Shown: piece after piece, positions 32,447 through 42,659 of the stretch
How positions within the stretch are numbered: the stretch's first letter is position 1
How the letters are laid out: each line of letters opens with the position of its first letter
Source of the DNA: Entoloma clypeatum
Taxonomy: Eukaryota > Basidiomycota > Agaricomycetes > Agaricales > Entolomataceae
Direction: 5' to 3'
Assembly (NCBI GenBank): GCA_963565915.1
Contig: OY751496.1
Location: 3,410,001-3,474,000 of the forward strand
DNA length: 64,000 bases
Notes under the pieces: model-generated
Databases searched by the model: none
Told to the model about the DNA's origin: nothing
What the model saw: the letters and a program-made list of their open reading frames with translations, nothing else
Translations under genes and position numbers: made by a program

Positions 32447-33046
32447 TCAGTAATGAATTATTGACAGATGCAAGTTTCGCCATGACTCGTAGGTAGACGT
32501 AGGAAAAGACATCACGAATATAATGAGGCTTGCGAGGTGATTGAGGAATGTGGTGTGGATCACGTTATGCAGTGCCTGCACCAGGGTCGGGGTGGGGGCG
32601 AAACCAACATCGACTTCCATCCCCAACAACACTGACGCCAAAGGCCACCGTCTCTGCCCTCCTCTCAAGCTGGAGCTGCACCCCTCGGTGCTGGTGCCGG
32701 TGGTCGTGAGCGTTTGCGAGCTTGCGGGCCGCGTGGACATGTTCATCGACATCTAGGTGTCGGCAACGACAGGGCTATCGGTGGACGGCGTGGCATGGTT
32801 CGCGAGCAGCAGCGCTGGAACAAGATTTTCATGGTTTCGTCCTGATCACACAACAAAAACGAGCACACTGACCTCCTGAATCCGCCGTGCCTGCAGCAGC
32901 AGCCGCCGCTTCGAAAGCTGTTCTAGTAGCACATTCCGCCTGCATCCCCGGGCCGTGTCGAGTTGCTGAAGAAGCATAGTTGTCAGTGGCAGGTCTAGGC
33001 ATAGTGACAGGGTACTCACCACATGATGCAGATACGTCGCCGTCAC
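32447..33046 (-). CDS. Hypothetical gene, two or three small exons
   Basis: Minus-strand text TVTATYLHHV, then QLDTARGCRRNVLLEQLSKR and LLLQARRIQE, is joined by plausible introns (GTGAGT...TTCAG and GTCAGT...CCTAG) to MSMNMSTRPASSQTLTTTG... The helical Arg/Leu-rich exon looks coding, but neither end is firm. No family recognised. Confidence 0.25.
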
Positions 33047-33313
33047 TGTCGTGGAACTGGCGAGGAGCTACCGGCTCTACCAGAGTCGCCTGAGGGTACT
33101 TGAGAGTTGAGGCCTTGATGGATGAAGCACGAAGGATTTCTTGACCATAACTGGTAGTCGGTGTGTTCTTGTCACTGGTGCCAGCGAATGTTCGAACGGT
33201 GAGATGGAAGTCGAATGTTTAAACTCCGACAACTTTGCTCTATCCTTACCAGAAAGTCCAATCCCTCCTCCTGTGACTACTACCGCCCCTCTCTTGTTCG
33301 CACCGTTTTCCAA

Positions 33314-34357
33314 ATGTCGTCCCCCACATCCCCCGACACGATCATGATCCCCGACTTGAAGTCATATTGCACGCTCCCAAAGCGCCTCAGCCCCGATTTC
33401 CGCCAAGTGAGCGCCGAAACGGAGCAATGGCTCTTCGAGCAAGGAAACCTGGCAGAGAAGGAGCGCGACGCTATCCGGGGCGACAAATTTGGGCTATACG
33501 CTTCTATGGTCTATCCAGCCGCTGCCCTCCCTCAACTCCGAGTGTGTAGCGATTTCATCGCTTACTTATTCCACGCCGACGATCTCTCGGACACTATGGA
33601 TACACGCGAAACGCGGATGGCCATCGACGCCGTCCTCGACTCGCTCTATCATTCCGAGACATACATTCCCACAAAGCGCGTTGGCAGATTGACCAGAGAG
33701 TGTGTTACATTGGATTTTGTCATGCAGTCCATGCAGACCGCGAATGTTAGCCTCTACATGCGGATAGCGCTTACTGCGTCACCAGGGACACTGCGACGAT
33801 TCGTCGAGACCCTGCGTTTATCTTTTCAGACTTTGACGCAGCAGACCCACGATCATTTGACGGGAGGTATCCCCGACTTGGCGTTCTACATCGCATTTCG
33901 TCGTGACTCATCCGCGTGCAAACCATTGTGGGCAATCATGGAATGTACGGATTGTATACCGTTTTCTTCTCACGAATCGCTGATCAGTGTATGTATACTC
34001 AGATGCTTATAATCTGAATATTCCCGATGATGTGATGGAGCACCCTGTCATTTTGTCACTTGGAGAAGCTGCAAACGACTGTGTATCGTGGTCCAATGTA
34101 CGTAACTTCTTTCTGCCGGCCTCTACCACGGGCGGACACTCAACCTATGACAGGACATTTTCTCACACAATAAGGAGCAATCAAGGGTGAAGCATACAAT
34201 ATGGTCACCATCGTAATGAACGAACAGGGTCTCGATGCGCAGTCTGCCATCGACTTCGCAGGATCCATGCACAAGCAGTCGTTGCAACGCTTCATGGATG
34301 ACTGGGCTAATCTTCCTTCGTGGGACCCGCAGCGGCATCCAACTTTCCTTCTACACC
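33314..34357 (+). pseudogene. Sesquiterpene synthase, frameshifted and C-terminally truncated
   Basis: Exons 33,314-33,944, 34,003-34,097 and from 34,154 are joined by 58- and 56-nt introns. The Asp-rich metal motif DDLSD is at residues 89-93 (YLFHADDLSD); later come FRRDSSACKPLWAIMEY, NIPDDVMEHPVILSLGEAAND and the NSE-type region NDCVSWSNDIFSHNKEQSR. This is a basidiomycete class I terpene cyclase that would fold farnesyl diphosphate into a sesquiterpene. At 34,185-34,187 (GGG before TGAAGC) one base seems missing: the expected GEAYNMVTIVMNEQGLD follows in the next frame. The usual C-terminal ~60 residues after LPSWDP are absent. Probably a dead gene, although a base error could explain the frameshift alone. 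Confidence 0.75.
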
Positions 34358-34844
34358 CGTGAGTGGCATCCCATGGAGTTCAATAGGCGTCGCAGCCCTC
34401 CTAGCCATCATCCAAGGCGTCGTCGGTGCCTTCGTATCTCAGTGCGCAGCTGCGCGGTGGTGGACCATCCGCTTCTGGATCCTCCAATACGAGCACCTGT
34501 GGTGGACAAGCGTCCTCGTGATCCTCAGCACGTCCCTCGCGCTCAATGTCGGGTATGTCATCAAGACGGGACAGGACGAGGGCGCATCGCTGCTGCTGAC
34601 CTCGGCATCGGTCGGCGTCGTAACGTACCGGTACCTCGTGACCAGCTGGGCACAGGCGAAATTCCGCAAGGCGTATTGGTTGGCATGGACGGGGCGGAGC
34701 AGGACACGCGTGCAGGATCACTTGGCGATGTCTTTGAGTGCGGAGACAAGGGAAGTGAAGCGGGCGGCGAGGCGGTTGCCTGTTGGACACGTCGAATGGG
34801 GAGCGACATTCTTGGGGGGTGTGTGGGGGAGCAGTTCTGGCTGA
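34320..34844 (+). CDS. Membrane-protein-like ORF downstream of the terpene synthase
   Basis: A 174-codon frame without an ATG near its start. It contains hydrophobic spans IGVAALLAIIQGVVGAFVS and TSVLVILSTSLALNVGYVI, plus ASVGVVTYRYLVTSW, so two or three membrane helices are likely, followed by a basic tail. The last bases before its stop are shared with the 3' end of the mini-LTR unit at 61-62 kb. It could be a 3' exon of an unknown host gene or cargo of that element. Not recognised. Confidence 0.35.
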   Translation: MGPAAASNFPSTPVSGIPWSSIGVAALLAIIQGVVGAFVSQCAAARWWTIRFWILQYEHLWWTSVLVILSTSLALNVGYVIKTGQDEGASLLLTSASVGVVTYRYLVTSWAQAKFRKAYWLAWTGRSRTRVQDHLAMSLSAETREVKRAARRLPVGHVEWGATFLGGVWGSSSG

Positions 34845-34886
34845 CCGGGGACCTCGCGTCATGTGATCGGTCATGTAGATAGTAGT
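34821..34886 (+). repeat. 3' internal end of a mini-LTR unit (copy 1)
   Basis: These 66 bp match 62,175-62,240 at all but one position (GACCGGGGA versus GACCGCGGA). In the second copy the segment runs directly into the 120-bp LTR. Here the LTR is separated from it by the DIRS-like element and resumes at 60,822. Confidence 0.9.
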
Positions 34887-35151
34887 CTGTGACTCTATCG
34901 TTATTGCGAGGGTAGAGTGACCGTGGTGAGATGACCACGGGGAGCATGTATTTATTGGAGTAGAGCTAGTGTTCAAATGTACAAAGTGCGATACGAAAGA
35001 AATGGGCGACGCCCCGCCAGGGGCTCCGACTAGCCGCGATCTGAGAAACCATAGGGACGAGTTGAACAGCGCTCCCCTATGCCGATAGGAGCGGTGCGAC
35101 GCGCGATGCGAAGCTCGTTCCCAAATATGTTAGTCGCGACGATTGGGTCGG

Positions 35152-36029
35152 TCAGTGCACCCTGCCTCGCTTGATGGGTGGAAGCGAGAGCTTGTTAAGT
35201 TCTCGAGAGAGGACGATGTCGTCCTGCATGTAAGGGGCCATTATTTCAGCATGAGCACGTAAGTATACTGTGAAGGCTTCGCTAGCCCATCTACCCTTGA
35301 CCTTGAGAGCGTCGAAAGGGAGACCATGGAGGAGATACTCGAGGACCGATCCGATGCGGATGCTGTGTCCTTGGAGCTGGGGGTGACCAGCCGCTTTGAG
35401 AGCTTTGTTGATGCGATCTAGGAAGGCCCTACGCGTGAGGGAGACATGTTTACCCTTTTGTTTGCGGTATGCAAAAAGGGGGCAGTGCGCTGGTGTGTTG
35501 TTGATGCGAAAGTGATTTTCTATGGCACTGAGGGGGTCCGTTTCGCCGGTCTGTGTGGCCCAGTATACGTCCTCTCTGCATGGTGCTGTTTTCGTGCGGG
35601 GAAGTGGGAATACGTGGACCACGTTTCCTTGGCGATCTGAACGGGTGGTCACTGCTGCTCGGGTGATGTGGATGGTTGGATCAAATCCATCTTTGGTCTT
35701 GAGTGTGAATTCCCCGAGTCTGGCTGCACACCAGAACGTGGTGGTGAGGCAGGCGTATATCGCGGCGTCAAGAGGGGAGGTTAGCGTTAGAAGAGATTTA
35801 ATTAGAATGATGTTCTCCGTTAGGAGGGGGGGACGTTGCGCCTTCTTCGAATCTGGTGGTGCTAGGATTGCGGCTGCCTTGATGATGGTGTTCATTGTCG
35901 GGCGATGTGCATTGAGCGGGAGCCCGTGGATGATGTGCCACGCTCTCACCCCGGCAAGGTAGTTGGTGATGGTGGATGCGGCGTATGTGCCCGCGAGCAT
36001 CGCTGCGAAGACTTCAAGGAGTTCGCGCT
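35152..36029 (-). CDS. Tyrosine recombinase, C-terminal catalytic part (split by element B)
   Basis: The sequence runs from RELLEVFAAMLAGTY to LSLPPIKRGRVH. Catalytic residues of the tyrosine recombinase family are visible: Arg in CAARLGEF, His-x-x-Arg in GHSIRIGS, Trp in KGRW and Tyr in FTVYLR. This would integrate the circular cDNA of the DIRS-like element. The first 24 residues of the frame as it stands (start 36,102) come from the inserted LTR. The true N-terminal part lies at 54,113-54,560, 18 kb away. Joining the two sides at GCGC gives an uninterrupted frame (APAP-RELL), so the insertion, not decay, broke it. Confidence 0.88.
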
Positions 36030-36638
36030 GAGAAGATGGTTCTGAATGGACGGAGAAATGTGTCGAACACTGAGTGAGTGCCCGAAAAACACCTCTAACC
36101 AATCACCAACACAACCCTTCAATAAGTTCTAGGTGGGCGGGACGAAATCCCTTTGTTTCGGTGAGGTTCGGGGGGGGTTTGTCTGGGGTGTGAAATTCAA
36201 CTCGCAAACACGCGTTGAAATCCGGGTATGTGATTCAATAAAGAGCTTTTTAAGGAATCGGTTTTGATCTCAAGGTCCACAGAGTCCCTTTCGATCCAAC
36301 AGGCAACAATCAAGGTTTCAACAAGGCAACAGGTGAGCACTCAGGCTCCAACAATCAACTGGTTCAATATGAGACTTTAGACAACCACAGCGCACTCAAA
36401 CACACAGAGGAGAGAGCTACGTTATGATCTGGGGGAAGACCCAGCCTAATTCTACAGTACATGACAATATCGAGAGGTTTTTATACATGAGACGGCAATT
36501 TAGAATAAATAAAGTTTATCATAAGTAAAAGGTAAAATCAAATCGGTCCGTGGTATATTGTCCATTGCGAGCATGTGAAAGGGTCACCAGGGACCATATC
36601 TGATGTTTTTCCATGCGTCGAGAGGGTTACGGACCCTA
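36030..36638 (-). repeat. Element B 3' LTR, truncated
   Basis: It is nearly identical to 52,918-53,527 (about 609 bp; I see one single-base length difference). It starts TGAGAAGATGG on the + strand and is cut at CCCTA by the LTR of element C. On the minus strand it has a TATAAAAACC box near 36,480-36,490, fitting an LTR promoter. Confidence 0.88.
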
Positions 36639-37171
36639 TGTCATAACCATACGATTCACATCCGACTTATCCGACGACTCCGACATTTCATCCGCTCCGA
36701 CATCCGCTCCAACAACATTCTATTTATATTGAATATACTTCTACTACGTAACATCTCAACCATACTTACAAGTAGACATATGTTGTTCACTTTTCATTTG
36801 TTACTCTCCGTACTCCGAATGTTCCGATGGTCAACTCCAATATCTGCACATCACTTATAGTAATGCTGATCATTCTAGTCTACTATAAATAGTGTACAAA
36901 CCTGTCGTAGAACCTCAGTTCAAATATCATACGTTACACCTCATTCGCATCCGTCTCTACTTGCCTTTGAGCATTCTCTCCGTCACCTCCACTCATCCGC
37001 TCATCCGCTCATCCGACATCCGCCAATCCGAAATCGAGGACCACATCAAAGAGTGGGGCGCAACGCACAAGTTGAAGCCAGGTCCTTTCTGCCAACGTTG
37101 CACTTACCGCATTCCGCTCCTCCGCTACTCCGCTCCGACTCGTCCGACGTTGAGAAACACGCTACGTGACA
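36639..37171 (+). repeat. Element C 5' LTR (533 bp)
   Basis: TGTCATAACC...GCTACGTGACA. Compared with the 3' LTR it has two extra 8-bp units (CTCATCCG type) near 36,990-37,010. It is rich in the word TCCG, with six copies in 36,661-36,720. No tRNA-type primer site (TGG...) follows directly. Confidence 0.92.
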
Positions 37172-37222
37172 GTATATTTGAACTACCACCATTCTTTGAT
37201 TTACCCAACAACCTCTACCCAC

Positions 37223-38515
37223 ATGTCTCAAACCCGTAATACAGTTCGAACAACTAGGACTGCTCGTGCAGCAGCAGAACGTTCATCTTCCACACCACGC
37301 TCTGCTTTTCTTCGAGGAACACGCAATGTAACCATTACCCCTCGAGGAGCCACAGCATCATCATCCGCCCCTACCCCCGGACCATCCGTTCCTCCGCCTT
37401 CTTCCGACTCTCAGCTCCCACCACTTCCTGCCAGTCCTCCACTAAACCCACCAACGGAACCCTCCGCACCTCTAAATTCTGGCTTATTCGGCGGACCTCC
37501 AGGAGGATCTCCTCCTCCTTCCGACGGTAGTTTACATGGAGATTTGGACGACTCCGATTCCAATCCAGATCAGGAACCCAATCTAGCTGAAGCCATTCTG
37601 CTCATGACCAAAGAGTTGAAACATCGAGATACAAAGAAGAAAAAGTCGTATGCCAACGAACCGGATACCTTTGACGGATCCGATCCGCGCAAACTCTCCG
37701 CATTCATTTTACAATGCAAACTTTACTTCTCCGACAACGACAACTTCGACTCAGAACATTCCAAAGTCAACTTTGCCATGTCTTACTTCCGAGGCACAGC
37801 ACTCGAATTTTTTGAACCCTTCATTCTAGATGATGATGAACCCAATTGGCGGGGTTCTTTCCCCGAGTTCGTCCGGCTTCTCCGCTCCGAGTTTGGTACC
37901 ATTGACCCTCAGGGCGAAGCCGAAGAACAGTTGGACAACCTACGGATGAAGGAAAATCAAAAGATATTGAAGTACAATGTTGAATTCCAACGTCTTGCTA
38001 CCAAGACTGACTGGGATGAAAACTCCCTCCGACACCGCTACTACGTCGGACTTCCGGATCGGATCAAGGACATCCTCTCCCAACAACCCAAGATCAAGTC
38101 TTTACCAGACCTACGATCCGCGGCTCATACTATTGACGCTCGCTACTGGGAACGTCAACGAGAGAAATCCAGAACCGATAAACCCACTCCCAAGTCCGAC
38201 AAAAAACAATCCGCTCTGAACCAATCCACTCCACAAACATCATCAACCAAACCCTCTGCTCCCGCTACCGCTTCCGCTTCCACATCCGCTCCGAAACCCG
38301 ACCTCTCCAGTAAATTAGGCAAAGACGGCAAACTGACGTATCAAGAACGCAAACGTCGTTTCGATAATAACCTTTGCTTATTCTGCGGTAGCGTCGGACA
38401 CGCTGTCAAGGACTGTCCCAAGTCCACCTCCTCCGCTTCCAAGGCTAAAGGGAAAGCCGCCCAAGTTGGCACTCAAGCCAAGGAAAAAAGTAAGGAGATC
38501 GAGTCAAAAAAATAG
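37223..38515 (+). CDS. Gag of element C
   Basis: ATG 37,223 (MSQTRNTVRTTRTARAAAER) to TAG 38,513-38,515. A proline/serine-rich N-terminus is followed by a capsid-like helical domain (KKKSYANEPDTFDGSDPRKL, MSYFRGTALEFFEPF, EFVRLLRSEFGTIDPQGEAE), then a CCHC zinc knuckle LCLFCGSVGHAVKDCPKS (C-x2-C-x4-H-x4-C) near the C-terminus and a lysine-rich tail. It forms the virus-like particle. The ORF ends in a run of seven A directly before the stop, the frameshift signal into pol. Confidence 0.92.
   Translation: MSQTRNTVRTTRTARAAAERSSSTPRSAFLRGTRNVTITPRGATASSSAPTPGPSVPPPSSDSQLPPLPASPPLNPPTEPSAPLNSGLFGGPPGGSPPPSDGSLHGDLDDSDSNPDQEPNLAEAILLMTKELKHRDTKKKKSYANEPDTFDGSDPRKLSAFILQCKLYFSDNDNFDSEHSKVNFAMSYFRGTALEFFEPFILDDDEPNWRGSFPEFVRLLRSEFGTIDPQGEAEEQLDNLRMKENQKILKYNVEFQRLATKTDWDENSLRHRYYVGLPDRIKDILSQQPKIKSLPDLRSAAHTIDARYWERQREKSRTDKPTPKSDKKQSALNQSTPQTSSTKPSAPATASASTSAPKPDLSSKLGKDGKLTYQERKRRFDNNLCLFCGSVGHAVKDCPKSTSSASKAKGKAAQVGTQAKEKSKEIESKK
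38506..38512 (+). promoter_or_regulatory. -1 frameshift heptamer AAAAAAA at the gag/pol junction of element C
   Basis: Gag codons read TC-A AAA AAA TAG; the X-XXY-YYZ heptamer abuts the stop. The -1 frame is open onward through the protease (LIDSGSTHCF). Pol has no ATG of its own at this point. Confidence 0.75.
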
Positions 38516-39870
38516 GCAGTGGTCCTCATGAAGCACAGTCTGAGGACTGCGTTGACTCTCTCCGTGCCTCCGCTCCCATCCGACTTAACGCGTCTGCTCT
38601 CTCCGATCCGAACTCTTTACGTATCAATATCTCATCTTCTTTTTTCCCCTCAGATTCTGTCCCAGCACTTATTGATTCAGGATCTACTCACTGTTTTATT
38701 GACAATAACTTTTCCTCCGCCTATGATCTTCCGACCTCCGCTATTCCACCCTTAGAACTAAAGCTTTTCGATGGTTCTTCTAACGCGTTTATCACTCAAG
38801 TTGTAACAATACCTATATGTTTTCTTTCAGGTGAATCCTTTGAACAGGATTTTTATGTTACTCCGCTCGACTCCGCTTCTTCCGTGGTTCTTGGATACAA
38901 CTGGCTCACCTGCCACAATCCTATGATTGACTGGGTATTGGGCAGTATCACTTTCCGTCCACAGATGCAAAAAGAGCCGTTTCCGACATCGACGTCGACC
39001 TCCTCCCAAGGTAGGACAGCTACGCTTCCTCCTCCGGAACCTCCGATCGTACCTCCGCAGTCCGCTCCGCAGATTTCACTCATTAACGCAGCCGCATTTA
39101 TGAGGGCATGCAAATTGCCTGGTACACAATCCTTTCGACTTCACCTTTCGACTCCCTCCATTTCCGCTCACTCCGCATCCGCTTCCGACACCCCCGACTT
39201 GACAAACGTACCCGAAGAATACCACGACTATGCTGACGTCTTCAGTAAAGGAAAAGCAGACACTCTTCCACCCCACCGTACCTACGACCTCAAAATCGAA
39301 CTTGAAGAGGGCTCCGCTCCTCCGTTCGGTCCAATCTACTCCCTTTCACAAACCGAACTCAATGCCCTCCGTGAATTCATTGACGAACACCTCACCATTG
39401 GATTCATCCGACCCTCTTCCTCCCCACACGGTGCTCCCGTCCTTTTCGTTCGTAAAAAGGATGGCTCCCTTCGTCTTTGCGTCGATTTCCGTGGTCTTAA
39501 CAAAATCTCAAAGAAGGACCGATATCCGCTTCCGCTCATATCCGACCTTCTCCAGACCGCTGGAAAAGCCAGTGTTTATACGGCTCTCGACCTCCGACAC
39601 GCCTATCACCTCGTCCGCATAGCGGAAGGAGATGAATGGAAAACCGCCTTCCGCACGCGCTACGGGTCTTTTGAATGGCTTGTCATGCCATTTGGACTCA
39701 CCAACTCCCCAGCCGTTTTTCAACGCTTCATGAACGACATCTTCCACGACCTGCTTGATAAGTATGTTACCATATATCTCGACGACATCCTCATCTACTC
39801 CGACTCTCCCTCCGAGCATCGGAAGCATGTCCGCGAAGTCCTCCGACGTCTCCGACAACACGGCTTATTC

Positions 39871-40296
39871 CAAGACTCAAACTCAGATACTTGCAAGGGA
39901 GATCCGAAGATTAGATTGAGCAGTCTGATAAGTAATACAACACACACCTTGCAAGGGAGATCCGAAGAGAAAGTTCTAAGGATTCCCCTGCAAGCTAGCG
40001 AGATAAATAGTAAAATGAGATATGAAATAAAAGATAAAACGAGACATAGGAATGATGAGTAATGGTCGGGAGTAGGGATGGGGGATGAATGGAAACGAGA
40101 TGAATGATAGTACCTGCGATCCGACGTGCGGAGGAGCGGAGGGGCGCGGAGTCGTCGGATGTGGAGAGGTGCAGAGAGGTGAATAAGATATCAGAGGCAA
40201 CAGATACGATCGGAGGGCGTCGGAGGGCGTCGGAGGGCGTCGGAGGGCGTCGGAGATGGTGGAAATGAACGGAAAGGGAAAGTGCAAAGTGGTTGC
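39871..40296. other. ~0.42-kb insert inside the RT of element C
   Basis: It replaces the short linker between RQHGLF and the TDKCEF motif. It contains a 21-bp direct repeat (39,890-39,910 and 39,948-39,968, CTTGCAAGGGAGATCCGAAGA type), an A-rich middle and a tandem array at 40,211-40,250. No ORF. The right half carries CGGA words, the complement of the TCCG words typical of element C, so it may derive from a related element in inverse orientation. No clear target duplication. Confidence 0.6.
40211..40250. repeat. Four perfect 10-bp tandem repeats (CGGAGGGCGT)
   Basis: Four identical units in a row, followed by a partial fifth (CGGAGA). They lie inside the insert in element C RT. Confidence 0.95.
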
Positions 40297-41016
40297 CCTT
40301 ACACAGACAAATGCGAGTTTTCTACGGATACTGTTGAATACCTTGGCTTTATCCTCTCTCCGACAGGCCTCCGCATGTCGGATAAGAAAGTCAAAATTAT
40401 TCAAGATTGGCCTGAACCAAGGAAGGTCAAAGACATTCAGTCTTTCTTAGGTTTTGCCAATTTTTATCGACGATTCATTCCTTACTACTCCGAAATCACC
40501 GTTCCGCTCACTCGACTCACCCGCAAAAACACACAATGGCACTTCTCCGACTCCGCTCGCGAATCTTTCAAAACTTTGAAGAAAGCCTTTACCACGGCAC
40601 CTGTTCTTATGCATTGGATTCCCGACAGCCCTATTATCGTCGAAACCGATGCCTCCGACTACGCTTTGGGTGCGATCCTCTCCATCCGCACCTCCGACGA
40701 CGAAATCCATCCGGTCGCTTTCCACTCCAGCACCTTTACACCTCCCGAGTTAAACTATGACACCCACGACAAAGAACTATTAGCGATCCACGATGCATTC
40801 AAGGTTTGGCGTCACTACCTTGAAGGCTCCGCTGCTCCGATCGATGTCATAACGGACCACAAAAATCTTGAGTACTTTTCTACTACCAAGATTTTATCAC
40901 GTCGACAAGCTCGTTGGTCCGAATACCTCTGCCAGTTCAATCTCGTCATCCGCTTCCGCCCTGGCCGTTTAGGTACGAAGCCTGATCTTTTAAGTAGATG
41001 ATGGGACATCTACCCT

Positions 41017-41030
41017 AAAGAGGGAAATAG
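41017..41030 (+). promoter_or_regulatory. Central polypurine-tract-like motif in element C
   Basis: CCCTAAAGAGGGAAATAG here closely repeats the sequence just before the 3' LTR (CCCTAAGAGGGAAATACTG, 43,794-43,812). It lies between RNase H and integrase and could prime a second plus strand. Confidence 0.45.
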
Positions 41031-42659
41031 CGACTATTCGTCCATCAACCCAAGCAACTTCAAACCCATCTTCACACAAGAACAGCTCACCACTTCACTT
41101 CGCGCAACAGAGTTATATACACCCGTCCTCCGTGCCACAATCATCATGGATACAGATCAGCTCCGCTCCGACATCCTCTCCGCTCTTCCGACTGATCCCA
41201 TTTATACCTCTTTCCTCGACAATCCTAATCCACGCTGGATCGTGAATGAAGCAGGTTATCTACTCCACAATGGATGTATCTATGTTCCCGACTCATCCGA
41301 CCTCCGTCTCCGCATCCTCCGCAATAAGCACGACCATATCCTCGCTGGACACCCTGGTCAAAATAAGACTATTAGTCTTATCCAACGAGAATACACTTGG
41401 CCTGGAATGCGCGACTTCATCAAAAAGTATTGCAAGTCATGTACCACTTGTATGCGCGCCAAACCCCAACGTCATAAACCCTACGGTCTGCTTAAACAAC
41501 TCCCTATTCCTGAACGTCCCTGGCATTCTATTTCCATGGATTTCATTGAACCCCTTCCGACATCCGCTGGCTCCGATGCGATTCTGGTCATTGTAGACCG
41601 CCTCACTAAACAAGGCATATTCATCCCTACCACCATTAATTGCACATCCGAAGACCTAGCAAACCTTTTCGTGCTTCACGTCTTTTCCAAGCACGGAGTT
41701 CCGCAAAACGTCACATCCGATCGCGGACCTGAATTCGTCTCCCGTTTTTTCCGCTCTCTTGCAAAAGCCCTCGATATGAGACTTCACTTCACTTCTGGAT
41801 ATCACCCTGAAGGCGATGGTCAAACCGAACGCACCAACCAGACACTCGAACAATACCTCCGCATTTTCTGCAACTACCAGCAAGACAACTGGTCCGCTTT
41901 GCTTCCGCTTGCGGAGTTCGCTTACAACAACACTCCGAGTGCCACCACAGGTGTATCACCATTCTTCGCCAACAAAGGTTATCACCCCGACATTACACTC
42001 CATCCGGAACGTGATCTAGCATCCGATAAAGCTCGACAATACATCGTTGACTTAGATGAATTACATCAAGAACTAAAGACTGCTGTCGCAGAGGCACAAC
42101 AACGTTATCAAGGCCCTGCGGACGTCCGACGTTCTCCGCCTCCCCCGCTCCGCGTCGGACAAGAAGTCTTTGTTAAAGCTAAGTTCTTCCGCACCACACG
42201 ACCCACCCAAAAGTTATCCGACAAATATGCTGGCCCATTTGAAATCATAGCCCAACCCGGCACGCACTCCTTTACACTACGTCTACCCGACACTATGCGT
42301 GCTATACACCCCGTCTTCCACATATCCATGCTCGAACCAGCAACTCCTAACGAGATTCCAAATCGGATACAATCTCCTCCGCCTCCGCTCGAGATGGACG
42401 GAGAAACCGAATACGAAATTGCGGAAATCGTCGACTCAAAGATCGATAAAAGACGACGCTGCAAACTCCTTTACCTCGTCCGCTGGTTAGGTTATGAAGA
42501 CACCAGTGAAGAGTTTTCTTGGTTACCCGCATCCGAGCTTGAACACGCAGCGGATACGGTAGCGGACTTCCACTCCGCTCAACCAACTAAGCCAGGCCCC
42601 TTATCGCGCTTGTAACAAAAAGAAAAGAAAATCTATTAAAATTTTATACTAACAAAAAA

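Larger units (their letters stand above)
38516..42615 (+). pseudogene. Pol of element C (protease, RT, RNase H, integrase, chromodomain), interrupted
   Basis: Protease LIDSGSTHCFID near 38,670; RT with KKDGSLRLCVDFRGLNK and YLDDILIYSD (39,775-39,805); RNase H with VETDASDYALGA and KELLAIHDAFK; integrase zinc site HILAGHPGQNKT...CTTC, SMDFIEPLP, SDRGPEF and GQTERTN; C-terminal chromodomain YEIAEIVDSKID...LYLVRWLGYEDTSEE ending at 42,615. Two lesions break it: an insert between about 39,871 and 40,296 in RT after RQHGLF, and TGA at 40,999-41,001 where the family has Arg (LSR*WDIYPKEG; CGA to TGA). All parts remain in the same frame. The chromodomain is expected to guide integration to particular chromatin. 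Confidence 0.9.

Noticed and set aside
35152..36102. Stand-alone Crypton-type recombinase gene with its own start at 36,102
   Set aside because: The first 24 residues come from element B's LTR, and the true N-terminal half is found at 54.1 kb.
40211..40250. CRISPR-like array
   Set aside because: Simple 10-bp tandem units without spacers in a eukaryotic retroelement.
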